Under the pieces are notes generated by a model that ran no database searches, had not been told where the DNA came from, and saw only the letters and a list, made by a program, of their open reading frames with translations. Positions 54,193 through 63,673 of a stretch of 64,000 bases of DNA are shown here, piece after piece. Positions within the stretch are counted from its first letter, which is position 1. Each line of letters starts with the position of its first letter. This stretch comes from Gammaproteobacteria bacterium (GTDB lineage Bacteria > Pseudomonadota > Gammaproteobacteria > Steroidobacterales > Woeseiaceae), in the NCBI GenBank assembly GCA_009937615.1, contig JAACFB010000007.1:1-64000 (forward strand), written 5' to 3'. The position numbers were made by a program, and so were the translations under genes.

Positions 54193-54229
54193 CGGCAAGT
54201 AACGGCTCGCGCTTGCCGCACACTTATAA

Positions 54230-54290
54230 GAATATGGTTTAAAAAAGTATCATAAGTTATTTAATTTATTGAATAATATTTATTCACTCT
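54230..54290. other. AT-rich stretch downstream of apbE with a small palindrome
   Basis: A markedly AT-rich block between apbE and the next gene. TGAATA and TATTCA form a perfect 17-base palindrome at 54270-54286. It may hold promoters for the downstream genes or a regulator site. No gene is visible. Confidence 0.4.
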
Positions 54291-54391
54291 GCCCAGTGAA
54301 AGCTTGCGATGACACGGGTCGCGCACTGGTGAGCTACTTGGAGTGAGAACTCGGTCCTTTTTTGCCACCCAAAAATGCATAATCTGCGCTG

Positions 54392-54931
54392 ATGTTTGCC
54401 AATCTTGTCGAAAATGCCACCCTGTTAATCGCAGGCGCCTTCCTGCTCGGCTGGATGCTTTCGCGTATCGTCTCGCGGCTTGGCCGAAAGTTTCGATCAG
54501 GCCAGCGAGACCCCAGGGACAGCCGGATTCGTTCGCTTGAAGCTGAGCTACGTATTGCGAAGATCGACCTCGAGAAAGTGACGGAGAGGGCAGGTGACCT
54601 TGAAAATTCGCTTCATGAAGCCAAGCAAGGCATCGAAAGCAGGGACACCGTTATTTCGCACCAACAATCCAAATATGATCAGCTGTCCGCGGACCTCAAA
54701 GATTCGGTGATCAAGACACGAGAACTGCGCGCAGAACTTGCTGAACGCGCGACTGAGGGGGTCAGGTCGCAGGCAAAACTGCGCGAGGTGGAGACCGAGC
54801 TCGAGGTTGCGCAGGCGTCGACTGAAATGATCGCCACCGGCATACTCGATTACCCGCTGTCGCTCGAGGATCTCAAGCTGGATGAGGGCGACCTGGAAAA
54901 GCACGCCGAGGCCAGTAAGTCGGCCAGTTAG
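54392..54931 (+). CDS. Membrane-anchored coiled-coil protein of unknown function
   Basis: A 179-residue protein with one N-terminal helix (ATLLIAGAFLLGWMLSRIV) and then about 115 residues of charged heptad-rich coiled coil (IRSLEAELRIAKIDLEKVTE through LREVETELEVAQAS), ending acidic. The layout resembles YhcB-like cell-division or envelope proteins, but I cannot assign a family. Confidence 0.6.
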   Translation: MFANLVENATLLIAGAFLLGWMLSRIVSRLGRKFRSGQRDPRDSRIRSLEAELRIAKIDLEKVTERAGDLENSLHEAKQGIESRDTVISHQQSKYDQLSADLKDSVIKTRELRAELAERATEGVRSQAKLREVETELEVAQASTEMIATGILDYPLSLEDLKLDEGDLEKHAEASKSAS

Positions 54932-55093
54932 TCCCATGCCATCGAAACGCTGCGCTCCCAAATCCGACCGGAGTAGGGGCGATCAACGCGCACGCCTCAT
55001 TCGGAAAAGGGGCATTTATTGACGCGAATGCCGCAGTTTCCAGCTAAAATAGGCGTGGGGAAATTAAATATATAATAAAAACAAAGGCTTCAC

Positions 55094-55639
55094 ATGACCC
55101 TCATTGATCTATGGCTGCCAATCTTGGTGTCGGCCGTATTGGTATTCCTGGCCAGCGCAATCATCTGGACCGTATTCAAGTGGCATAACAGCGACTACCG
55201 GCAAACCGATGACGAAGCTGGCGTCCGCAAGACGCTGAGCGGATCGCAACCGGGCTTCTACGTGGTTCCTTACTGCATGGACCAGGCGGACTATAAACAG
55301 CCCGACATGCAGCAGAAGTACCTGGACGGTCCGTTAGCCTATATAACCGTTGTGCCCAATGGGCTTCCCAGGATGGGGCCAAGGCTGGTCAGCATGTTTG
55401 CGTATTTCCTCCTGGTAGGGGTCCTGTGCGCTTATTTCGTTTCCCGGACGATCGGCCCCGATTCGGATTATCTCGCAGTATTTCGCGTTGCGGGCACAGT
55501 TGCATTTGTTGCTAATAGTATCGCGTTGGTCCCCGAGAGCATTTGGTTCGGTCGTCCGTGGGCCATGACGGCTAAAAACGTCATGGACGCATTGATTTAT
55601 GGTCTCATCACGGGTGGCGTCTTTGGCTGGCTCGCATAG
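55094..55639 (+). CDS. Hypothetical inner-membrane protein
   Basis: A 181-residue protein with an N-terminal helix (LPILVSAVLVFLASAIIWTV), a soluble loop containing SGSQPGFYVVPYCMDQADY, and three further helices near the C-terminus. I do not recognise a named family. It stands 33 bases before the K+-channel-like gene and could be part of the same unit. Confidence 0.65.
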   Translation: MTLIDLWLPILVSAVLVFLASAIIWTVFKWHNSDYRQTDDEAGVRKTLSGSQPGFYVVPYCMDQADYKQPDMQQKYLDGPLAYITVVPNGLPRMGPRLVSMFAYFLLVGVLCAYFVSRTIGPDSDYLAVFRVAGTVAFVANSIALVPESIWFGRPWAMTAKNVMDALIYGLITGGVFGWLA

Positions 55640-55672
55640 GCCCGCTGCTCGTCGCCGCAAAGGTCATTTTCA

Positions 55673-56122
55673 GTGCTGAAATTCAGTCTTATCGGCGCCG
55701 GTCTCGTGGCGATCACGGTCGCCATTCATGCGTTTGGCACCATGGCCTGGATTCGGACTATTGCCGCGCAGCAAGAACGGGGGAGCGGTAATTGGCGATT
55801 ACAGAACCCGCTGCGCCTGCTGATTGGGACGGCGCTGGTTTTAATCGGCCTGCACTGCCTGCAAATCAGCATCTGGGCGATCACCTACGTTTATGTTCTT
55901 CCAGAGGGTGTACTCGACAATATCGAGGCCGCGGTGTATTTCTCGTTTGTAACGTTTACAACACTGGGCTATGGCGACATCACATTGACTGAAGGCTGGC
56001 GATTACTCAGCGGTATCGAAGCCATGAACGGAATATTGCTGGTTGGTTGGAGTACCGCAATCTTGTTCGCGGTGGTGCAGCGTACCTGGACAGGTGCAGT
56101 GAAACAAAATGCGGAACACTAA
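55673..56122 (+). CDS. Two-helix K+-channel-like protein
   Basis: A 149-residue membrane protein. It has an N-terminal helix, a second hydrophobic segment (LRLLIGTALVLIGLHCLQIS), a pore loop with the K+ selectivity filter TTLGYGDITL and a final helix (NGILLVGWSTAILFAVVQ). It fits the Ion_trans_2 family without any regulatory domain. GTG start. Ions conducted are inferred from the filter. Confidence 0.82.
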   Translation: MLKFSLIGAGLVAITVAIHAFGTMAWIRTIAAQQERGSGNWRLQNPLRLLIGTALVLIGLHCLQISIWAITYVYVLPEGVLDNIEAAVYFSFVTFTTLGYGDITLTEGWRLLSGIEAMNGILLVGWSTAILFAVVQRTWTGAVKQNAEH

Positions 56123-56155
56123 AACGTCCGCGAGCAATAACAAGAGGAGTTTCCG

Positions 56156-57259
56156 ATGACAAGCGCTGACAGTTCGACCGTCGATAAACGTTTTCTCGCC
56201 AATGCGATGGCGTCATTTATTCAGATCGGCGCGGTACTGCTGTTACTCGTCTGGTGTTACACGATCGTAGCGCCGTTTGTCAGTATCGTGGTATGGGGCG
56301 TGATCATCAGCATTGCAATTTACCCGCTCTTTAAGGCGCTCGAATCGAAACTCGGGGGAAGATCAAAGCTATCGGCAACGCTCCTGGTACTGACCGGCGT
56401 TGCCATCATCGTTGTACCGAGCTGGATTCTCGCCGATTCTACGATTGGCGGTTTACGCCACGTCGCAGCGGAACTGGAAGACGGCTCCGTTGTCGTGCCG
56501 CCACCGGCGGACAGCGTGGCGGACTGGCCGCTTATTGGTACCGAGGTGTACGAGGTATGGAGCGGCGCCGCCACAAATCTCGAAGCAACCCTGAACCAAT
56601 TTGAACAGCAACTGAGTGCGGCCGGAAGGGCCGCTATCGGGATGGCGGGAAGCACCGCGATCGGTGTGCTGCAATTTATCGTTTCGATGATTATTGCCGG
56701 AGTGTTATTGATGAGCGCGGCGGGCGGTTATCGGGCTTCCCGCAATCTAGCTGCCAGCCTTGTCGGAACGGATCGCGGCGAGTCGCTGACCAATCTTTCC
56801 ATACTGACTGTGCGCAGTGTCTTCAAGGGTGTACTCGGAGTCGCCGTAATCCAGGCGTTTATGGCGGCCGTCGGCCTCGTGATAATAGGCGTTCCTGCGG
56901 CCGGCCTGTGGGCCGGGGCCGTTCTTGTCCTCGCCATCGTGCAGCTTCCGCCGATACTGGTTCTCGGTCCGGTCGCGGTATGGTTTTACTCCGTTGCAGA
57001 ACCGGTGCCAGCCACCATTTTCCTGGTTTACTCGATCATCGTGAGCTTCAGTGATGCCATTCTCAAGCCTATGTTGCTCGGTCGTGGTGTCGATACGCCG
57101 ATGCTCGTTATCCTGATCGGCGCTATCGGTGGCGCGATCACCGAAGGCATCGTCGGACTCTTTATCGGCCCGGTGGTACTCGCGTTGGGCTACGAACTAT
57201 TGACGGCATGGATGGCACCCGATCAGTCACAGACGGCGGAACAAGCTGCTGAGGACTGA
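56156..57259 (+). CDS. AI-2E family transporter (PerM/TqsA-like permease)
   Basis: A 367-residue protein with about seven helices and the AI-2E pattern: an early amphipathic region, FKGVLGVAVIQAFMAAVGLV, ILVLGPVAVWFYSVAEPV and a conserved KPMLLGRGVDTPMLVILIG. Substrates vary (autoinducer-2, sodium/proton, others), so the cargo is unknown. AGGAG precedes the ATG. It is followed 22 bases later by the efflux genes. Confidence 0.88.
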   Translation: MTSADSSTVDKRFLANAMASFIQIGAVLLLLVWCYTIVAPFVSIVVWGVIISIAIYPLFKALESKLGGRSKLSATLLVLTGVAIIVVPSWILADSTIGGLRHVAAELEDGSVVVPPPADSVADWPLIGTEVYEVWSGAATNLEATLNQFEQQLSAAGRAAIGMAGSTAIGVLQFIVSMIIAGVLLMSAAGGYRASRNLAASLVGTDRGESLTNLSILTVRSVFKGVLGVAVIQAFMAAVGLVIIGVPAAGLWAGAVLVLAIVQLPPILVLGPVAVWFYSVAEPVPATIFLVYSIIVSFSDAILKPMLLGRGVDTPMLVILIGAIGGAITEGIVGLFIGPVVLALGYELLTAWMAPDQSQTAEQAAED

Positions 57260-57281
57260 TCGCAACCTGGACACGTCAGCC

Positions 57282-58814
57282 GTGCGTTCGACGCTGATTA
57301 CAGTATTCGTGGTCCTGGCCGGGTGCGCGCCGGTCGGGCCCGAGTTCGCACGGCCCGACGCACCTGTGAATCCGGCATGGCTCAATGCAGAACTCAAACA
57401 GTTCGATACGGACGTAGCCGAACTCGCTCACTGGTGGACCCGGCTCGAGGACCCGGTGCTCGACCGGTTGATCGCCACGGCACACAGGCAAAACAACAAC
57501 ATCAAGCTGGCCGGTCTTCGCGTGCTTGAAGCCCAGGCCAGCCTTGGCATAGCCACCGGTGCGCGCTTTCCTCAGACGCAGGTCCTGAGCGGCAGCGCGA
57601 CGGCAGTTGGCGCGAGTGAAAGTAATGCCAATACGACCGCGGGTGACCTGAATTTTACTCAGTACGGGCTCAATGCAAACTTTGCATGGGAAATCGATTT
57701 CTGGGGACGGTTTCGGCGCGGAATAGAGGCGGCGGATGCGAGTTTGCTGGCGTCAATTGCGGGCTTTGACGAAGCCATGCTGCTGCTGACCGCGCAGGTT
57801 GCCGACACCTACATCGTCATTCGATCGACCGAAGAGCAGCTTAGACTGGCGCGGCAGAACCTGGTTTTGCAGCAACGCAGCTTTGATATCGTGCAGGTTT
57901 TGTTTCGAAACGGCGCAAGCTCCGAATTGGACGCGTTACAGGCACGGACGTTGCTGTTGAGTACCGAAGCCGCGATCCCGGGCCTCGAAACCGCGTTACG
58001 CCAGGCAAAAAATGCGTTGAGCGTGCTGCTCGGCATGCCGCCGTCAGGTGTCGACGAATTGCTGAATGGGGAAGGGCACCTGCCAATTCTGCCGGACAGA
58101 ATACGTGTTGGCATTCCCGCAAATATTGTCCGGCAACGGCCTGACGTCCGGCGAGCCGAGCTGCAGGCACTGGCTCAGAACGCTGCGGTAGGCATCGCCG
58201 AAACCGATTTGTATCCGAGCTTCAGCCTCAGCGGCTCACTCGGCCTGGCCGCGGCAGGTAACACCGACACGACGCGCACCGGCGACAGCGGACCCGGAGA
58301 ACTGTTTCGTGCAGAGAGCCTCACCTATTCGGCAGGACCGTCATTCGTCTGGCCGTTTCTGAATTACGGGCGAATTCGCAATAATATCCGGGTGCAGGAC
58401 GCGCGCCTGCAACAGGCGCTGATTCAGTACCGGGAGGTCGTTATTCAGGCCGCACTTGAAGTGGAAAACTCGATGGCCGCGCTCGCCGGCACACAGGCAC
58501 AGGATAAGATTTTGGCAGATACGGTGCGCGTTGCAGAACGATCGGCGCAGCTGTCATTGTTGCGATATCAGGAAGGATTTGCCGACTACCAGCGAGTACT
58601 GGATGCGCAACAGGCCCTGTTCACCCAGCAACAGCGCTATGCATCAAATCGGGGCAATGTCGTCCGGAACTTTATTGGAATTTATCGCAGCCTGGGTGGC
58701 GGCTGGCAGTCCTCGCAGCCGCGGCAATATGTAGACGAGGGGACTCGGGAGCAGATGGAAGACCGCAGCAACTGGGGCGACCTGCTCGACAACCCGCCAC
58801 AACCCAATGAGTGA
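57282..58814 (+). CDS. NodT-family outer-membrane efflux lipoprotein
   Basis: A 510-residue TolC-like channel with lipobox LAGC at the N-terminus and two repeated coiled-coil/strand halves, including WWTRLEDPVLDRLIATA and LSVLLGMPPSGVDELL, plus RQRPDVRRAELQALAQNA. It exports small molecules across the outer membrane. GTG start. It overlaps the next gene by eight bases, so the three efflux genes are one operon. Confidence 0.9.
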   Translation: MRSTLITVFVVLAGCAPVGPEFARPDAPVNPAWLNAELKQFDTDVAELAHWWTRLEDPVLDRLIATAHRQNNNIKLAGLRVLEAQASLGIATGARFPQTQVLSGSATAVGASESNANTTAGDLNFTQYGLNANFAWEIDFWGRFRRGIEAADASLLASIAGFDEAMLLLTAQVADTYIVIRSTEEQLRLARQNLVLQQRSFDIVQVLFRNGASSELDALQARTLLLSTEAAIPGLETALRQAKNALSVLLGMPPSGVDELLNGEGHLPILPDRIRVGIPANIVRQRPDVRRAELQALAQNAAVGIAETDLYPSFSLSGSLGLAAAGNTDTTRTGDSGPGELFRAESLTYSAGPSFVWPFLNYGRIRNNIRVQDARLQQALIQYREVVIQAALEVENSMAALAGTQAQDKILADTVRVAERSAQLSLLRYQEGFADYQRVLDAQQALFTQQQRYASNRGNVVRNFIGIYRSLGGGWQSSQPRQYVDEGTREQMEDRSNWGDLLDNPPQPNE

Positions 58815-59952
58815 ACTCATGACTGACCACGACAACGACGATACCGAAGAAGACACCACGCGCCCAAAATCGGAAAAAGCCGCGATGGACCCGGTGCGCA
58901 AATGGACATTTATCGTACTGGGTGCCTGTGTGGTCCTGATGGTCTACTACCTGGTTGCCGACCGCATCACACCCTACACGACGCAGGCTCGAGTGAACGC
59001 GCTCGTCGTCCCGATTCCGGCTGAGGTCTCCGGGACCGTTACGGACGTCGCCGTGACCAGCAATCAATTCGTTGAAGCGGGCGATTTATTGTTCCAGATC
59101 GACAGATCGCGGTACCAGCTGGCTGTCGAGACAGCCGAGGCAAACCTGCAGTCGGCTCGCCAGGCTACCGGTGCGTCGACGGCTGCAGTCACTGCGGCAG
59201 AAGCCCAGACGGCATCAGCGCGTGCCAATCTCTTGAAAGCGGATCAGGACGCGGTGCGGCTCAGAAGAATCAAGCAAGAAGATCCTGGCGCCATATCCGA
59301 TCGGCGCCTGGAAACTGCCGAAGCAACGCTCTCGGTTGCGCGAGGGCAATTAAGAGCGGCGGAGGCCAACCTGGAGAAAGCACGTCAGGATCTCGGTGAA
59401 GCAGGGGACGCGAATTCGCGCATCCTGCAGGCCCAGGCTGCGCTGGAGCAGGCCGAACTTGATCTCTCGCACACGTCGGTCGTGGCGCCGGCGGACGGCA
59501 TCGTGACGGATGTACGCGTCGACCGGGGCAATTTTGCTCAAGCAGGTGCGCCGCAAATGACGTTTCTCGCGACCCATGACGTCTGGATTCAGGCGGATTT
59601 CACGGAGAACAATCTGGGTAATATCAAGCCGGGCGATCGCGTAGACATCGTGTTCGACGCACTGCCCGGGCAAGTAATCCGTGGCAATATTCGGACCACC
59701 GGTTTTGGCGTCAAGGTTGACTCAGCGCCGCTTGGCAGTCTGCCGACAATTAAGAACGACCGCCAATGGCTACGCGACGCGCAGCGCTTTTCGGTGCTGG
59801 TGGACTTCGAGTTGCCTGGCACGCGCGAGCGCCTCGCAATTCGCGTCGGCGCGCAGGCATCCGTGACGGTATACACGGGCAGAGGCTGGCTTTTTAATGC
59901 GCTTGGCGCGCTGAAGATGCGGCTGGTCAGCATTTTTACCTATGCCTATTGA
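58807..59952 (+). CDS. HlyD-family membrane-fusion protein (EmrA/AaeA-like)
   Basis: A 381-residue periplasmic adaptor: acidic N-terminal tail, one membrane helix (WTFIVLGACVVLMVYYLVA), lipoyl half-motifs VPIPAEVSGTVTDVAV and TSVVAPADGIVTDVRV, an Ala-rich helical hairpin, and a C-terminal beta-barrel (VWIQADFTENNLGNIKPGD). It joins the inner-membrane partner to the outer-membrane channel. The stop overlaps the DUF2955 gene start by 11 bases. Confidence 0.9.
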   Translation: MSELMTDHDNDDTEEDTTRPKSEKAAMDPVRKWTFIVLGACVVLMVYYLVADRITPYTTQARVNALVVPIPAEVSGTVTDVAVTSNQFVEAGDLLFQIDRSRYQLAVETAEANLQSARQATGASTAAVTAAEAQTASARANLLKADQDAVRLRRIKQEDPGAISDRRLETAEATLSVARGQLRAAEANLEKARQDLGEAGDANSRILQAQAALEQAELDLSHTSVVAPADGIVTDVRVDRGNFAQAGAPQMTFLATHDVWIQADFTENNLGNIKPGDRVDIVFDALPGQVIRGNIRTTGFGVKVDSAPLGSLPTIKNDRQWLRDAQRFSVLVDFELPGTRERLAIRVGAQASVTVYTGRGWLFNALGALKMRLVSIFTYAY

Positions 59953-61030
59953 TACGAAATTGAAAGCCGCGCCCAGGCTCGACCTCGCCAGCCTGCGCAT
60001 ACTCCGGTTAGCTCTGGGTACGTCAATTTCACTCTGGTTTTCACAGGCAGTGGCCTGGGACATGTCGTTTATCGCTCCCGTCATGACGATGTTTATACTC
60101 GCACTGCCAACGCCTGCGCCGAAGCTTAAAAGCGGTATCGCATTCGTCGCAATTCTCGTGCTGTCCCTAAATGCCGGGCTGCTGCTGCTGCCGACGTTGC
60201 TCAATCAGCCACTCGTTGGAGTTCTGTTACTGGTCCTTGCTCTTTACTGGAGTTTTTATTACACGGCCAAGGGCGGTTCAGCCGTACTCGGAACCTTCGC
60301 TACAATGGGTATCGCGATAACCACGGCAGTGGGCACGGTGAATCTTGATGCCGTGCTGGCCGTGATCGGCGGCGTTACTCTCGGCGGATTTGTCGGCATC
60401 CTTTTCGTCTGGGCAGCACATGCGATATTGCCGGATTCCCTGGCCAGTCCGGCGAATCCAGTGCCCACAGGGAAGCCCGCAGCAACGGACACCCCGGATC
60501 TGTCCCAGGCACGGCGCAGCGCTTTTCGGTCGCTGTTGATAGTGCTCCCGATTGCCCTGTGGTTCCTGTTATCCAGCGCCAGCGCCTCATACACGCCGGT
60601 AATGATCAAAGTCGCGTCGATGGGGCAGCAAGCGAGCAACGACGCAACACGCGTTGCGGGCAAGTCGCTTCTAATGTCGACGGTGATCGGCGGAATCGCG
60701 GCGATCATCGCCTGGAACCTCCTGCGGATTGTTCCGTCGCTCACGATGTACACCTTGCTGATCGCGCTGGGCGGCCTGATCATGGGCGCAAGGGTCTTTC
60801 AAGGTGCTGCAATGGGTCCAAACGGATCGACCTGGTCTTACGCGTATCTCACGATGATCGTGATCCTCGCGCCAGCCGTTATGGACAGCGCCACCGGTGC
60901 CAGCGCCGACGTCAAATTCTGGCAGCGACTGCTGATGTTTGGCGGGACTACAGCTTATGCCGTGCTGGCGGTGTACCTGTTTGACGCGTTCAAGGGCAAG
61001 GAAACCAAGAGCAGAAGCATTCCCGCCTAG
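59942..61030 (+). CDS. DUF2955 (FUSC-like) inner-membrane efflux protein
   Basis: A 362-residue protein with about ten helices in two halves, the FUSC/DUF2955 type of proton-linked exporter that partners with HlyD proteins, as in the AaeAB aromatic acid system. MAWDMSFIAP-like N-terminal part (AWDMSFIAPVMTMFILALP) and IVILAPAVMDSATGAS near the end are conserved positions. It completes a NodT-HlyD-FUSC tripartite pump; the substrate is unknown. Confidence 0.85.
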   Translation: MPIDTKLKAAPRLDLASLRILRLALGTSISLWFSQAVAWDMSFIAPVMTMFILALPTPAPKLKSGIAFVAILVLSLNAGLLLLPTLLNQPLVGVLLLVLALYWSFYYTAKGGSAVLGTFATMGIAITTAVGTVNLDAVLAVIGGVTLGGFVGILFVWAAHAILPDSLASPANPVPTGKPAATDTPDLSQARRSAFRSLLIVLPIALWFLLSSASASYTPVMIKVASMGQQASNDATRVAGKSLLMSTVIGGIAAIIAWNLLRIVPSLTMYTLLIALGGLIMGARVFQGAAMGPNGSTWSYAYLTMIVILAPAVMDSATGASADVKFWQRLLMFGGTTAYAVLAVYLFDAFKGKETKSRSIPA

Positions 61031-61090
61031 GAGGCTCTGCTTGCATTGATCGGGGGCGAGTCGGGCGTCTCAGGCTCCTTGCCAGCCCTG

Positions 61091-61106
61091 ACCCCGTTTC
61101 CGGGGT
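61091..61106 (+). terminator. Short hairpin after the efflux operon
   Basis: ACCCCG and CGGGGT form a perfect six-pair stem over a TTTC loop about 60 bases beyond the DUF2955 stop. No T-run follows, so a terminator role is only likely by position. Confidence 0.35.
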
Positions 61107-61236
61107 GTATGTGTAATTTAACATAATATACATTATACGCATATTTCTACCTCCCCAAACGGTACTTCTGACCGCGCCCTTGCCCTTGCCCATTTGCTAT
61201 AGTCCGCGCTTGAACTTGGCTCGGACCCACACACAG

Positions 61237-62760
61237 ATGCCCCACGTCGTCAGCTCTCGCGTAACAGAGTCACACTTCGCCTGTCTCAACGAGATGAGGA
61301 CCTGTGGCGGTCCCGCGCTTACCAGCGGCCTCACAGATGAGGTTATTCGGGATTTTCTTGATGCGGACTACAATGAGCTCGCCGTCGCCATCGAACGCGC
61401 GTACGCGCGGTTTCGCGAGCTCCAGGAGTCACACCCCGAGTACCTAGCACTGGATGAGCGTGATCAGATCAACGAGTCTCAGGCAGGGCTAACCAATTTT
61501 TACGCGGCTGATGCTGTTAACCCGTATGTCGCGGTGAGCGCATCCGGACCCTGGGTCGTCAGCCTCAAGGGAGCGGTCATCTATGACTGCGGCGGCTATG
61601 GGATGCTCGGTCTCGGACATGCGCCGGAGTCGGTGCTTCAGGCCATGAATCAACCCCATGTTATGGCCAACATCATGACAGCAAGCGTGAACCAGGCCGA
61701 TTTCGTCGCGCGTCTTCGGAGAGAAATCGGGCACTCACGAAAAGGCGGCACTCCTTTCGCGAGTTTTCTTTGCCTGAACAGTGGTTCCGAAGCGATGTCG
61801 ATTGCGTCTCGTATTGCCGATGTCAATACAGCAATACTCACGGCTCCCGGTGCTCGATACGAAGGCTGCACGATCCGCGGGCTGACTTTGCAGGGCAGCT
61901 TCCACGGACGAACTGACCGGCCTGCCCGTTTTTCGCACTCGACCTTGAAAAAATACAAACAACACCTGGCATCATTTCGCGACAGCGAGTACCTGCTGAC
62001 CGTGAAGCCGAATGACATCGGAGCGCTGGAGGCCACATTTTCAAACGCAAGCGATGAAGGGATATTCATCGAGGCATTTTTCATGGAGCCGGTCATGGGT
62101 GAAGGCAACCCGGGACTGGCTATTGAGCCCGAATTCTATGCGCGTGCCCGGGAGCTGACCCGTGAGCACGGCACGATGCTGGTCGTAGATTCTATCCAGG
62201 CGGGGCTGCGTGCCAATGGCGTGTTATCCGTTGTGGACTACCCGGGCTTCCGAAAACTGGAAGCACCGGACATGGAGTCCTACTCGAAGGCCCTGAATGC
62301 CGGTCAATTCCCGCTGTCGGTACTGGCACTGTCCGACAAGGCCGCCGCCAGTTATAAGCGAGGTCTCTATGGCAACACCATGACGTCAAACCCGCGCGCG
62401 CTGGACGTAGCCATCGCCGTTCTGGACTCCTTTACGGCCGAGCGCCGAAAAAATATTCGTTTGCGAGGCCAGCAGCTCCTCGCCGGATTGGCTGAACTGG
62501 CCGGCAGCACCGACAACGGTATTACACACACCCAGGGCACCGGGCTGCTGGTAAGCTGCGAACTGGCTCCCCGCTACAAGACTTTCGGAACAAATAGCAC
62601 AGAGGATTTTCTGCGCAGGACAGGCCTCGGCGTTATTCACGGCGGTGAACACTCGTTACGTTTTACACCCGTTTTTGATATTACGGCCAAAGAAGTCGAC
62701 CTGATTGTAGAACTTACCAAGAACGCGCTGCTGAATGGCCCGACACTTGTGACCGACTAA
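61237..62760 (+). CDS. Class III PLP-dependent aminotransferase
   Basis: A 507-residue class III (fold type I) aminotransferase. CGGYGMLGLGHAPESVLQAM near residue 110, FLCLNSGSEAMSIASRIAD (PLP phosphate region), GSFHGRTDRPARFS, and the PLP lysine in YSKALNAGQFPLSVLAL are present. The usual DExQxGxGRTG is replaced by VVDSIQAGLRANG, keeping the Asp that contacts PLP. I cannot name the substrate; relatives include lysine 6-aminotransferase-like enzymes. ATG at 61237 is used; an upstream in-frame start exists at 61180. Confidence 0.85.
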   Translation: MPHVVSSRVTESHFACLNEMRTCGGPALTSGLTDEVIRDFLDADYNELAVAIERAYARFRELQESHPEYLALDERDQINESQAGLTNFYAADAVNPYVAVSASGPWVVSLKGAVIYDCGGYGMLGLGHAPESVLQAMNQPHVMANIMTASVNQADFVARLRREIGHSRKGGTPFASFLCLNSGSEAMSIASRIADVNTAILTAPGARYEGCTIRGLTLQGSFHGRTDRPARFSHSTLKKYKQHLASFRDSEYLLTVKPNDIGALEATFSNASDEGIFIEAFFMEPVMGEGNPGLAIEPEFYARARELTREHGTMLVVDSIQAGLRANGVLSVVDYPGFRKLEAPDMESYSKALNAGQFPLSVLALSDKAAASYKRGLYGNTMTSNPRALDVAIAVLDSFTAERRKNIRLRGQQLLAGLAELAGSTDNGITHTQGTGLLVSCELAPRYKTFGTNSTEDFLRRTGLGVIHGGEHSLRFTPVFDITAKEVDLIVELTKNALLNGPTLVTD

Positions 62761-62854
62761 CGTCGCCCGATTTTCAAGGTGTAAGTCAGTTATCGTCGCC
62801 GGTACCGCTGGTCTTTGATTGTTCCAAAATGTGCCTTGCAGGCGACCTCAAAGC

Positions 62855-63673
62855 ATGGAATTAGCTGACTATCTCGAGCGCATCGGTTTCCGAGCCGACC
62901 CGCAACCCGAATACAAAGTGCTCTGCGACTTGTTGGCGGCGCACGTATGCAGTATTCCGTTTGAAAATATTGATGTACAGCTGGGCAGGAAGTTGACCAC
63001 CGATATCACGGCTGCCTACGAAAAGATTGTCGGTCACGGCCGCGGCGGCTGGTGTTACGAGCAGAACGGACTGTTTGGCTGGGCCCTGATTCAAACAGGC
63101 TTCGACGTAACGCGCGTTGCAGCGAGCGTTATGAAGCATGTTTGCGGTGACGTCGCTTCCTCAAATCACTTGTGCCTGCTCGTGAATTGTCGAGATTCGC
63201 CAAAGACGTACCTTGTCGATGCGGGTTTCGGCGGCAGCATGCTGGAACCGATTGAGTTCAAGGAATCAGAAGTATTCCAGGAGCCATTTCGACTGGGCTT
63301 GCGCAGACTCGATAATGGCTCGTGGCGATTTTGGGAAAATGCAGGGGATGGTGAGTTCAGCTTTGATTTTCTTCCCGAGCCCGCAGACGAGGCAGCGATG
63401 TCGAAGAGATGTGACTTTCTGCAAACTGACCCCTCCTCCGGTTTCGTGAAAAACCTTGTCGCACAAAAACGGAGCCGCTACGGGCATGTAAGCCTACGCG
63501 GGCGTGTTTACTCAACGGCCCGAAAAGAAGGAATTGAGACGCGCCTGATCAACTCGGCTGGTGAACTCGTCAGTACGCTCGCCAGCCGTTTTAACCTCGA
63601 TATACCGGAAGCAGCGGACCTGTGGCCGCGCATCGTAGCTCGACACAGTGAAGTGCAGCGCGAGCAATCATGA
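62855..63673 (+). CDS. nat: Arylamine N-acetyltransferase
   Basis: A 272-residue NAT with the Cys-His-Asp triad visible: catalytic Cys in GRGGWCYEQNGLFGWAL, His in SSNHLCLLVN and Asp in LVDAGFGGSMLEP. It acetylates arylamines or related amines with acetyl-CoA. The start at 62855 (MELADYLERIG) aligns with homologues. It overlaps the following ABC exporter gene by four bases (ATGA). Confidence 0.93.
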   Translation: MELADYLERIGFRADPQPEYKVLCDLLAAHVCSIPFENIDVQLGRKLTTDITAAYEKIVGHGRGGWCYEQNGLFGWALIQTGFDVTRVAASVMKHVCGDVASSNHLCLLVNCRDSPKTYLVDAGFGGSMLEPIEFKESEVFQEPFRLGLRRLDNGSWRFWENAGDGEFSFDFLPEPADEAAMSKRCDFLQTDPSSGFVKNLVAQKRSRYGHVSLRGRVYSTARKEGIETRLINSAGELVSTLASRFNLDIPEAADLWPRIVARHSEVQREQS

